Positions 1 to 6,172 of a DNA stretch of 7,767 bases are shown here, in pieces. The position numbers were made by a program, and so were the translations under genes. The stretch comes from Pseudomonadales bacterium (GTDB lineage Bacteria; Pseudomonadota; Gammaproteobacteria; Pseudomonadales; Azotimanducaceae): positions 1 to 7,767 of the forward strand of contig JAQWQN010000013.1 in NCBI GenBank assembly GCA_029244465.1, written 5' to 3'. The first letter of the stretch is position 1, and each line of letters opens with the position of its first letter. Below the pieces are notes generated by a model, which did no database searches, was not told the DNA's origin, and saw only the letters and a program-made list of their open reading frames with translations.

Positions 1-123
1 TTCAGTCCCACGCAACTCAAAACAATCGTGCAGTTACCGTCTCTTTCTCCCGATAGTGGTTTGATCGGCGCACTGGAGCAAGCCCACCGACAACGGGCAA
101 TGGAGGCTGCAGAAATTGTTTAG
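1..123 (+). CDS. C-terminal fragment of an unidentified protein (possibly ROK-family sugar kinase), cut by the left edge
   Basis: Frame 1 is open from the first base to a TAG at 121-123 and gives 40 residues. The tail contains the segment LSPDSGLIGALEQAHR. The D-x-G-L-I-G-A pattern near a C-terminus is what ROK-family sugar kinases and repressors usually show after their ATPase fold, so a ROK protein is a reasonable guess, but 40 residues cannot prove it and no catalytic or zinc-binding motif is in view. The stop overlaps the TTG start of the next gene by 8 bases, an arrangement typical of translationally coupled genes, and this supports the frame being real. The start lies outside the window. 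The family assignment is inference; reality of the coding frame is moderately supported. Confidence 0.5.
   Translation, partial: FSPTQLKTIVQLPSLSPDSGLIGALEQAHRQRAMEAAEIV
102..106 (+). promoter_or_regulatory. Ribosome binding site selecting the TTG start at 116
   Basis: A perfect GGAGG stands 9 bases upstream of the TTG at 116-118. The frame is closed by a TGA at 62-64 and has no in-frame ATG or GTG between that stop and the conserved FSPAAERN segment, so this site is the main reason to accept the TTG start. It lies inside the 3' end of the preceding open frame. Confidence 0.65.
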
Positions 124-691
124 CCCAGCTGCCGAGCGCAATAAAATCCCCATCAGCAACGTACTTGGTCCACGCCTACCCGAGAGTGGGATCGTATTGG
201 AGATCGCGTGTGGCGCGCTCCAGCACGCCTGCCACATGGCACCCAAACACCCAAATCTTGTCTGGCAACCGACCGATATCAATCCAGAAGCAATTGCTCA
301 CGGGCAGGCAATATCTTTGCCCACAAATTTACGAGTTCCTCGCCACTTAAATGTGCTTGATGACTCATGGCCTATAGACCACGCCAACGCGATTTATAGC
401 GCAAATCTCATGCATATTTCCCCACCCGGGGTTCCGGCGGCCCTGTTTCGAGGTGCGCGTAAGCTGGGGGTATCTGACGTGTTCGTTTACGGTCCGTTCA
501 TCGTCGCCGGCCAGCCTGTCGCAGAGGGCAACTTGCGCTTCGATGACGATCTCCGCAGCCGCAATTCGCAATGGGGAATACGAGCGCTCGGTCAGATTGA
601 AGAGTGCGCCGCCCTGAGCAACTTTAACATGATTGATTCGGTTGCCATGCCAGCCAATAATCTATTCCTACACTTCACCGGCGTTGACTGA
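116..691 (+). CDS. DUF938 family protein, SAM-dependent methyltransferase-like
   Basis: The 191-residue product matches the DUF938 family over its whole length. Visible hallmarks are the N-terminal FSPAAERNKIPI (residues 2-13), the Rossmann motif I region VLEIACGALQHA (27-38), WQPTDINPEAI (50-60), the YSANLMHISP segment (94-103), VYGPF (124-128) and the C-terminal MPANNLFLHF (178-187). Members have a class I methyltransferase fold, but reaction and substrate are not established. Two points are odd. The family's usual GTGQH in motif I reads GALQH here (residues 33-37), so a glycine that normally lines the SAM pocket is leucine. The protein is also slightly shorter than typical members, apparently because the segment before VYGPF is compressed. 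The TTG start is chosen from the GGAGG 9 bases upstream and from the family's N-terminus. The gene overlaps the upstream frame by 8 bases. The family call is secure; function and SAM binding are not. Confidence 0.88.
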   Translation: MFSPAAERNKIPISNVLGPRLPESGIVLEIACGALQHACHMAPKHPNLVWQPTDINPEAIAHGQAISLPTNLRVPRHLNVLDDSWPIDHANAIYSANLMHISPPGVPAALFRGARKLGVSDVFVYGPFIVAGQPVAEGNLRFDDDLRSRNSQWGIRALGQIEECAALSNFNMIDSVAMPANNLFLHFTGVD

Positions 692-754
692 AGCTCATCT
701 CGCCAGACCGTGAGCGACAGCACCAACATTCATAATCAAGCAAAGAGTATAATC

Positions 755-1669
755 ATGACTGACATCGAACTAGGCATTGGACTTCCGAGATTAGATGCAA
801 TCGCCGAGAGTGCACGTCGCGCAGAAGCATTGGGCTATGACTTCTTGTCGACAGGCGAGCACGTATTTTTCTATGGTCCAATCGGCAATGGGCTGATCTC
901 ACTTGCGGCTGCTGCAGGCGCGACAACGCGCATTAAGTTGATGTCAACCATCACACTTGTGCCCCTCTACCCCGCCGCGCTTTTAGCCAAACTCACCGCG
1001 TCACTCGACCAGGTAAGCAATGGTCGATTTCATCTCGGTGTCGGCGTCGGTGGCGAGTTTGCCAAAGAATTCGAAGCCTGCGGCGTACCGGTCAACGAAC
1101 GCGGCGCGCGCACCAATGAAGCACTGGCTGTGCTCAAACGGCTGTGGACGGAAGACGACGTGCATTTCGACGGTAAATTCACCCACTTACCCGGCGTTAC
1201 GCTCGCCCCGAAACCGCGCCAAAATCCGATGCCGGTCTGGATATCAGGACGAAGTGACGCAGCGATGAAGCGCTGTGCACAGTACGGCACCGGTTGGTTA
1301 CCCTATATGTATACGCCTGAAAAGCTTTCTGAAAGTTTGCAAACAATCGCAACACATGCCGCTGATCTATCCCGTCCGGACCCCGTTCGACCTGGCTTGT
1401 TCATCTTCTTTGCCGTGCATGAGGACCGGGACGTGGCGATAGAAATGGCAGCCGCACGCCTGTCGAAACAATATAACCAAGATTTCTCTCAACTGGTGCA
1501 CAAATACGCCATAGCCGGCAATCCAGATGATTGCGTGGCTCGTTTGCAGGAATACCTAGACGCCGGCGCGCGGACCATCATCTTAAATTCGGCTTGCCCC
1601 GCGGCATACACCGATGAAAATGAATCTTTGATGGCAAATACGGTCGTCCGCACGATACGAGGCACCTAG
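755..1669 (+). CDS. LLM class oxidoreductase, Rv2161c-type F420-dependent family (luciferase-like)
   Basis: The product has the luciferase-like TIM-barrel pattern. From the ATG at 755 (304 residues) it shows ESARRAEALGYDFLSTGEHV (18-37), the LDQVSNGRFHLGVGVGGEFAKEFEACGVPVNERG block (84-117), LKRLWTEDDVHFDGKF (127-142), LAPKPRQNPMPVWISGRSDAA (150-170) and the RCAQYGTGWLP turn (173-183). These match the Rv2161c-type subfamily, whose members bind F420 or FMN and carry out hydride transfer or monooxygenation on poorly known substrates. The frame also opens with a GTG at 710, which would add 15 residues, but that GTG has no Shine-Dalgarno while AGAG lies 7 bases before the ATG. The added residues are also not like the family, whose members start shortly before the G-I-G-L-P strand. 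The gene follows the DUF938 gene by 63 bp and may share its transcript. Whether the cofactor is F420 or FMN cannot be decided here; the family call is firm. Confidence 0.9.
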   Translation: MTDIELGIGLPRLDAIAESARRAEALGYDFLSTGEHVFFYGPIGNGLISLAAAAGATTRIKLMSTITLVPLYPAALLAKLTASLDQVSNGRFHLGVGVGGEFAKEFEACGVPVNERGARTNEALAVLKRLWTEDDVHFDGKFTHLPGVTLAPKPRQNPMPVWISGRSDAAMKRCAQYGTGWLPYMYTPEKLSESLQTIATHAADLSRPDPVRPGLFIFFAVHEDRDVAIEMAAARLSKQYNQDFSQLVHKYAIAGNPDDCVARLQEYLDAGARTIILNSACPAAYTDENESLMANTVVRTIRGT

Positions 1670-1784
1670 ACCGCCCGTTCCGCTCGTGTCATCGGTGCAG
1701 ACCTTCACTTCCTAAAAACCTCCTAGAATATCAAGTGAGTTTGCGAGTAGATTTCGCTAGCATCAGGGGTTAAGGGAAGCGGAT

Positions 1785-1791
1785 AGGGAAG
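1785..1791 (+). promoter_or_regulatory. Ribosome binding site for the GTG start at 1799
   Basis: The purine run AGGGAAG ends 7 bases before the GTG at 1799-1801. It supports GTG as the true start of the CoA-transferase, whose family N-terminus (L-x-G-L-K-V-I-D) begins a few residues later. Confidence 0.6.
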
Positions 1792-1798
1792 AAAGTTT

Positions 1799-2995
1799 GT
1801 GGACGCGTTATTTTCAGGATTGAAAGTCATCGATGCGGCATCGTTTTTGGCAGGACCGTGCGCGGCGACAATATTAGCCGATTACGGTGCAAACGTTGTC
1901 AAGGTAGAGCCTCTCGGCGGAGACCGACATCGCTCGATCGCGGCAGGCCACCCAGCAGATTGGTCTTGGCAATTGACCGACAGAAACAAACGCGGCCTCG
2001 CCCTAGACATCACAGCCCCTGAGGGCTATGCCGTCTTGACCGACATGATCGCTCAGGCTGACGTTTTTTTGGTCAATTTCAGCGGCGGCCAACTCAAGAA
2101 GCACAACCTCGAGTGGTCCACGCTTAAGGCCATCAATCCGCGCCTCATCTTCGCGCAAATCTCCGCCTACGGTTTAGAGGGGCCCGACGCGGACCGGAAG
2201 GCATTCGATCTGACCGGCTGGTTCGCCAGAACCGGCATACTCGACATGATGCACGAAAAAGACATTGCACCAACCCTTCCTGCCGGCGGTGTCGGTGATC
2301 ACGCAACGTCCATGACGCTTTACGCTGGCATTTTGACCGCTCTCATACGGCGCGATCAAACCGGCGAAGGCAGCATGGTATCGACCTCTCTAGCGGCCTG
2401 TGGGGCTTGGGCAAACGGTTTGAATCTACAGGGGGTGATCGCCGGTGTGGACGGTGCGGCACGCCGCGACCAAGAAGGATGGTCAAATCCTATCCAAAAT
2501 GTTTTCACCAGCCGAGATGGCCGCCATATGCTGATCGCGGTACAGAACATCGTCCGCGATTTCCCAAAACTGGCCAAAGTTCTGGAAAAACCGGAATGGC
2601 TTGATGATGAGTCCATGCAGCCCGTCAAACCTTTGTTCAAGAACCGCTTTGAAGCTCGCCAGCGTATCGCCGATGCGTTCGCGCAGTTCAAGGCTGACGA
2701 ACTGAGTCGACGGCTGGATGAAGCAGGTATTGTCTTTAGCCTAATTTACAAGAACGCCGAAGTCATCGAGGACGAACAGCTTCTTGCCAACGGTGTCATT
2801 GTGCCATTCGATTCCGGCAAACCTGGGTGTGACAAGACATTTGCTTCCCCATTCCAGCTGTCGAGTGAAGCTCAGCAGTCACCTCGGCCAGCGCCTGAGA
2901 TCGGCCAACATTCTCGCGAAATTCTATCTGAATTTGGCCTTGACGCGGCGCGCGTTGACGCGTTGGTTGATGCAGGCGTTGTCGGCACTGAGTGA
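1799..2995 (+). CDS. Family III CoA-transferase (CaiB/BaiF type)
   Basis: The 398-residue product has the normal length and motif order of family III CoA-transferases, which move CoA between carboxylic acids and acyl-CoA esters through an aspartyl-CoA anhydride/thioester on one conserved aspartate. Seen here are LKVIDAASFLAGP (8-20), ADYGANVVKVEPLGGD (27-42), the DRNKRGLALDI strand (61-71), AQISAYGLEGPDADRKAFD (119-137), and GGVGDHATSM (163-172), in which Asp167 (codon at 2297) is the expected nucleophile. A smaller C-terminal part with NRFEARQRIADAF and the substrate-side DEAGIVFSLIYKNAEV segment completes the interlocked-dimer fold. The enzyme should be cytosolic. It starts 129 bp after the LLM gene and ends 39 bp from the convergent aldehyde dehydrogenase gene. 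Substrate is not readable; members act on carnitine, oxalate, bile acids, succinate, mesaconate and aryl acids. A role with the neighbouring acyl-CoA-forming dehydrogenase is inference. Confidence 0.93.
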   Translation: MDALFSGLKVIDAASFLAGPCAATILADYGANVVKVEPLGGDRHRSIAAGHPADWSWQLTDRNKRGLALDITAPEGYAVLTDMIAQADVFLVNFSGGQLKKHNLEWSTLKAINPRLIFAQISAYGLEGPDADRKAFDLTGWFARTGILDMMHEKDIAPTLPAGGVGDHATSMTLYAGILTALIRRDQTGEGSMVSTSLAACGAWANGLNLQGVIAGVDGAARRDQEGWSNPIQNVFTSRDGRHMLIAVQNIVRDFPKLAKVLEKPEWLDDESMQPVKPLFKNRFEARQRIADAFAQFKADELSRRLDEAGIVFSLIYKNAEVIEDEQLLANGVIVPFDSGKPGCDKTFASPFQLSSEAQQSPRPAPEIGQHSREILSEFGLDAARVDALVDAGVVGTE

Positions 2996-3012
2996 GGCCA
3001 ACAACGCTGGCC
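2996..3012. terminator. Possible hairpin between convergent genes
   Basis: A perfect 5-bp inverted repeat, GGCCA and TGGCC around a 7-base loop, begins directly after the CoA-transferase stop and lies within the 39-bp gap shared with the convergent aldehyde dehydrogenase gene. Position favours a terminator serving one or both strands. No T-run follows on either strand and the stem is short, so an intrinsic terminator is not demonstrated. Confidence 0.25.
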
Positions 3013-3034
3013 CCATCGCGGTAGCACGTTCCGC

Positions 3035-4456
3035 CTAGCTCAGTTTATTCATCACATCACCGAAAAGGGCATCATCATCGAGCAACTCTTTGGTTTCGGT
3101 GAGCGGCTTAGACACCCATGTCTCATTGATCAGATCACGCCACGAGATATTGTTATTCGTGCCGTTGCCACCCCAGGATCCGCAACCCAGCGAAAACGTT
3201 TGGCGCATACCGTTCCACAAGTTGCCGCTGTTTGAGGCTGCTTGCGGTTGGTTAACCATCACTCTCGATGTTTTGGTCGAGTTCGCTAACTTCATGATGT
3301 TTTCATCACTATTGGAATAGATGCCACAAGAGTGACCCTGGCCTTGATAGCCTTGGATGTTATTTGTGAGTTCGATCGCATGGTCAATATCTCGCGCGTT
3401 GTATAACGCCATGATGACCGACAGCTTTTCACCGGAAAAAGGATGCTCGGGTCCAAAACCATCTTCCGGCACCATGTAGAACTCAGTACCTTCTGGTATT
3501 TCTACCCCAGCCATATCCGCAATCTTTTCCGCGGGCTGGGCAACGATCGCCGTATTAAGGTGCCCTTCGTCGTCCCATAACGTACGTTGCAGTTTCGCTT
3601 TTTCTTCCTCAGAGACGAGATAGCCACCTTGCGCGGTCAGCTTTTCAGTCATGTCTTCAAACACTTGATCTACGACCACAACGGCATTGTCAGCGGAACA
3701 CGAGGCAGCGAGATCTAGCGTCTTGGAGATGCGGATCTTCTCGGCCGCGTCATCGAGATCGGCCGTTTCATCGACGGTAATAACGGCATTCCCCACGCCG
3801 ACGCCAAGCGCTGGCGTACCGGATGAGTACGCGGCATTGACCATGGCACCACCACCGGTAGCCAACACACGATCGCACTGCTGCATCAGTTCGTTAGTCA
3901 ATTCCAAAGTTGGCGTTTCGATCCCGATCACGAGATCGGCAGGGGCACCAAGTGTCACCAGCGCATCACGCATCAGATCAACGATCTTCTTGTTGGTTAA
4001 CTTCGCCCTAGGGTGCGGCGCAATGACGATGGAATTACGACCCTTGACCGCATGAATGGCCTTAATCACTGGCGTTGCCTCAGGGTTAGTCGACGGTGCG
4101 AGCGCACCAATCACACCCATCGGTTTTGCAATTTTTATGATGTTTCGTTCGGTATCTTCCTCCAGCACTCCGACAGACTTGTCGTCGATGATGTCCATCA
4201 GGGTAGCGCGCGTTTTTCGCTGAATTTTCAGAAACTTACCATCGTAGTTGCCCAGTTCAGTTTCATCCACCGTGAACTGAGCGAGTTCCTCTGCCACCCC
4301 AGGGCGAGCCACCGCCCAAACCATGCCTCGAATGAGTTCATCGACCTGAGCTTGCGAGTAGTGCTCGATTTCTGCCTGTGCTTTGCGAGAACGGGCGACC
4401 ATCGCTGCGATTTGCTCTTCAGGATTCTGACTTTGATCTACCACTTGTTCAGCCAT
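3035..4456 (-). CDS. CoA-acylating aldehyde dehydrogenase, SauS (sulfoacetaldehyde dehydrogenase)-like
   Basis: The 473-residue product belongs to the acylating branch of the aldehyde dehydrogenase superfamily, which also holds SauS, EutE, PduP and the AdhE N-terminal domain. It should convert an aldehyde, CoA and NAD(P)+ to an acyl-CoA, or run in reverse. Landmarks are the cofactor region KPMGVIGALAPSTNPEATP (111-129), ATGGGAMVNAAYSSGTPALG (199-218) and GVGNAVITVDETADLDDA (220-237). The nucleophile is Cys253 in AASCSADNAVVVVD (250-263), followed by PFSGEKLS (339-346) and SLGCGSWGGNGTNNNISWRDLIN (422-444). The last of these ends resembles C-terminal SauS sequence, including a final D-x-x-L-x-G-D segment. 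No iron alcohol dehydrogenase domain is attached, unlike AdhE. A GGAGA 7 bases upstream (4464-4468, read on the minus strand) supports the start. It is the second gene of a pair with the SDR, 53 bp downstream of it. The acylating subfamily is firm; sulfoacetaldehyde as substrate is a similarity-based guess, and other short aldehydes are possible. No xsc or sulfoacetate ligase gene is in view. Confidence 0.88.
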   Translation of the reverse strand: MAEQVVDQSQNPEEQIAAMVARSRKAQAEIEHYSQAQVDELIRGMVWAVARPGVAEELAQFTVDETELGNYDGKFLKIQRKTRATLMDIIDDKSVGVLEEDTERNIIKIAKPMGVIGALAPSTNPEATPVIKAIHAVKGRNSIVIAPHPRAKLTNKKIVDLMRDALVTLGAPADLVIGIETPTLELTNELMQQCDRVLATGGGAMVNAAYSSGTPALGVGVGNAVITVDETADLDDAAEKIRISKTLDLAASCSADNAVVVVDQVFEDMTEKLTAQGGYLVSEEEKAKLQRTLWDDEGHLNTAIVAQPAEKIADMAGVEIPEGTEFYMVPEDGFGPEHPFSGEKLSVIMALYNARDIDHAIELTNNIQGYQGQGHSCGIYSNSDENIMKLANSTKTSRVMVNQPQAASNSGNLWNGMRQTFSLGCGSWGGNGTNNNISWRDLINETWVSKPLTETKELLDDDALFGDVMNKLS

Positions 4457-4509
4457 TGCTGTGTCTCCAATTCAGTTGCACGAAATTTTAGCGGGTTTGG
4501 GAAAAATAA

Positions 4510-5310
4510 CTACTCTCGGTCTGGGTCTGTAAACCCGTACGCTTGCGCGAGTTCTTTCACCGTGTAGATGTCACCACTGCGCGAGATGACATGACGGTCT
4601 GCCGCGAGAGACGCAACGCATCGTCCGGAGAACCTCACAGATTCAGCTTCGTTGGGATCCATCTGCATCTTACCCTGCGCCAGCATGTCCAGAATGAATT
4701 CTGTTTTTACCTTGGACGGTGATAGCGAAACCGCGGTGACATTGTAATCTTTGAGCTCAACTGCAAAATCTTGCGCCATACGATCCACAGCGGCTTTGCC
4801 AACCCCGTAAGAGGCGCTAAAGACATATTCTCGGCCACCTCGTGAGGAGATGTTGACGATCAAACCTTGTTTTTGGCGCACCATTAGAGGTGCCGCAAAC
4901 ACGGAAGCGACGTAATAACCCCGCAATCCAACCCCACATTGATCATCCCAAACGGATATCGGATGCTCCCAAAAACCCTTTCCCATCGCCGGCGGGCTTG
5001 GTATTTGGTAGACGTTATTGACGAGAATATCGAGCCGCCCTTGCTCCTCATCAACCCGCTGAAACAGGGCTGCAACCTCTGCATCGTTGTTGTGATCGAC
5101 TCGCACCGGCACGGCTTTGCCGCCGAGTGCTGCAGCAGAAATCTGCGTTGCCTGAAGCGTCATTGGCGCGGGTGGCTGTTCTCGGCTCTCAGTGCGGCCG
5201 GTGAAGTAGACCGTGGCACCAGCCTCGCAGAGTCCTTCGACAATACCCTTGCCAATCCCCTTGCTCGCTCCGGTCACGACGGCAACTTTGCCTTGCAGAT
5301 CTACGATCAT
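4510..5310 (-). CDS. SDR family NAD(P)-dependent oxidoreductase, DHRS1-like
   Basis: The 266-residue product is a classical-type short-chain dehydrogenase/reductase: TGASKGIG nucleotide-binding loop at 13-20, VYFTGRT (34-40) at the end of the second strand, ILVNNVY (95-101), active-site serine in VNISSRGG (152-159) and the catalytic Tyr168-x-x-x-Lys172 in YGVGK. The FWEHPISVWDDQ and GLRGYYVAS segments (113-124, 128-136) and the tyrosine after the NN pair resemble the DHRS1 branch rather than the usual NNAG proteins. Arg39 in TGRT hints at NADP(H), though this is not proof. GGAGG lies 4 bases before the ATG at 5310, a rather tight spacing. The gene leads a minus-strand pair with the acylating aldehyde dehydrogenase. 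An alcohol-to-aldehyde step feeding that enzyme is a natural inference, but DHRS1-like substrates in bacteria are mostly unknown. Confidence 0.93.
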   Translation of the reverse strand: MIVDLQGKVAVVTGASKGIGKGIVEGLCEAGATVYFTGRTESREQPPAPMTLQATQISAAALGGKAVPVRVDHNNDAEVAALFQRVDEEQGRLDILVNNVYQIPSPPAMGKGFWEHPISVWDDQCGVGLRGYYVASVFAAPLMVRQKQGLIVNISSRGGREYVFSASYGVGKAAVDRMAQDFAVELKDYNVTAVSLSPSKVKTEFILDMLAQGKMQMDPNEAESVRFSGRCVASLAADRHVISRSGDIYTVKELAQAYGFTDPDRE

Positions 5311-5408
5311 AACGCCTCCATCAAAACAGGGGCGATCCTGCGGTATGCCTGTCAGCCGGTCAACTGCTGATTAAGGCAAACAAAACTCAGTTTCTAACGC
5401 TTAAATAT

Positions 5409-5422
5409 AAAGCATGCGCTTT
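5409..5422. repeat. Short inverted repeat, possible operator
   Basis: AAAGC and GCTTT are perfect complements around a 4-base centre (ATGC), in the AT-rich part of the divergent spacer about 100 bp upstream of the SDR start and 137 bp upstream of the nitroreductase start. Such a dyad could be an operator or a weak hairpin. A 5-bp arm can occur by chance. Confidence 0.25.
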
Positions 5423-5540
5423 TGATTGCCCGCCATCAGCCACACCGGCAAACGGCCATCGTGCCTGACTGGAACGGATACTAATTTACAATCTCGCCGG
5501 GCTGGCACACCGTAAATATCATAGAATCGCTACCAACTGA

Positions 5541-5558
5541 TGATTCGATGGTTAATCA
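5541..5558. repeat. Inverted repeat directly before the nitroreductase start codon
   Basis: TGATT and AATCA are perfect 5-bp arms separated by 8 bases, and the right arm touches the ATG at 5559. The dyad covers the place where a ribosome binding site should be, and no good Shine-Dalgarno is visible there. It could be an operator half-site pair or a small structure limiting translation; chance is not excluded. Confidence 0.25.
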
Positions 5559-6158
5559 ATGGACGTATTCGACGCGATGAATAGCTGTACCGCGATGCGC
5601 TATTTTCAAGAAAAACCGATTACTAAGGACGAGATTGAAAAACTCATCCATGCCGCAACACGCGCCTCTAGCCCAGGCAACAGCCAGGGTTGGGAGTTTC
5701 TAGTGATCGACGACCTTGCAGTGAAGGGTGTCGTTGGCGACAAAGTGATGGCTGGCATGAGGCCATTTTTTGAAAACCGAGCGGCAAGCGACGATGCCGT
5801 GGAAGAACGCATGTTATCGGGCGCAGAACACTTGGCGCGAAATTTTGCCAAGGTCCCCACATGGATCGTTTGTATGGCCCGAAAAGTTTATCCACCTCAA
5901 GATCCGCAAGAATCGTTCATGCATTCAACGATCTACCCGGCTGCGCAAAACCTCATCGTAGCAGCTAGATCTATGGGCATTGGCACCTGCTTTACGACCT
6001 TTCCTGGCGCGGCCGAACCGGAGATTCGCAAACTTTGCCAGGTGCCGGATGATCTACATCTATTTGTCTATATCGCAGTTGGCTACCCGGAACGAGCATT
6101 TAGGCCGGTCAAACGCAAACCGGTGGCAGACGTAATCACTTGGAATACCTACGGCTAA
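5559..6158 (+). CDS. Nitroreductase family FMN-dependent protein
   Basis: The 199-residue product fits the nitroreductase fold in length and motif order: N-terminal SCTAMRYFQEKPITKDEIEKL (9-29) with the phosphate-contacting Arg14, RASSPGNSQGWEFLVI (35-50), which normally wraps the FMN, the long helix STIYPAAQNLIVAARSMGIGT (123-143), and the closing IAVGYPERAFRPVKRKPV (172-189). Family members are FMN dimers using NAD(P)H to reduce nitro groups, quinones, enones or flavins; some catalyse dehalogenation or flavin destruction. No signal peptide is seen. The gene opens the plus-strand operon, 14 bp before the Rieske oxygenase. Its ribosome binding site is poor and lies in an inverted repeat. Electron supply to a neighbouring oxygenase (Rieske or LLM) is possible but not shown by any sequence feature; independent reduction of a pathway intermediate is equally plausible. 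Confidence 0.92.
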   Translation: MDVFDAMNSCTAMRYFQEKPITKDEIEKLIHAATRASSPGNSQGWEFLVIDDLAVKGVVGDKVMAGMRPFFENRAASDDAVEERMLSGAEHLARNFAKVPTWIVCMARKVYPPQDPQESFMHSTIYPAAQNLIVAARSMGIGTCFTTFPGAAEPEIRKLCQVPDDLHLFVYIAVGYPERAFRPVKRKPVADVITWNTYG

Positions 6159-6172
6159 ATTGACGATTTGAT

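Larger units (their letters stand above)
5311..5558. promoter_or_regulatory. Divergent intergenic region between the SDR-ALDH and nitroreductase-Rieske operons
   Basis: This 248-bp stretch carries no convincing coding frame and separates two outward-facing gene sets, so both promoters should lie in it. The section 5401-5422 is AT-rich, and two short inverted repeats (5409-5422 and 5541-5558) are present. A TTTACA at 5485-5490 resembles a plus-strand -35 box, but the nearest TAAATA (5513) is 22 bases away, too far for a standard sigma70 promoter. On the minus strand, TTGACC (5363 to 5358) lacks a good -10. I therefore assign a regulatory region but no exact promoter. Confidence 0.55.

Noticed and set aside
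748..753. A perfect TATAAT just before the LLM start codon, like a sigma70 -10 box.
   Set aside because: It ends one base before the ATG at 755, so transcription would start inside the coding region, and no -35-like hexamer lies 16-18 bases upstream.
1670..1798. Possible promoter in the gap before the CoA-transferase, with TAGAAT at 1724-1729.
   Set aside because: No acceptable -35 hexamer lies at the right distance, and the gap shows no clear hairpin, so neither a promoter nor a terminator can be supported.
2356..2691. Minus-strand open frame within the CoA-transferase gene.
   Set aside because: The opposite strand encodes a full-length conserved enzyme; this translation shows no recognisable motif and looks like an antisense shadow.
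4013..4567. Long plus-strand open frame opposite the start of the aldehyde dehydrogenase gene.
   Set aside because: It lies antisense to a well-supported gene, its product is rich in Arg, His, Cys and Ser with no family pattern, and it has no good ribosome binding site.
4939..5370. Plus-strand open frame opposite the SDR gene and reaching into the spacer.
   Set aside because: The SDR is conserved from end to end on the other strand; this product has no domain pattern.
5548..5580. An 11-codon ATG-TGA frame overlapping the nitroreductase start, a possible leader peptide.
   Set aside because: It has no ribosome binding site, no run of regulatory codons and no attenuator-like structure; chance is enough to explain it.
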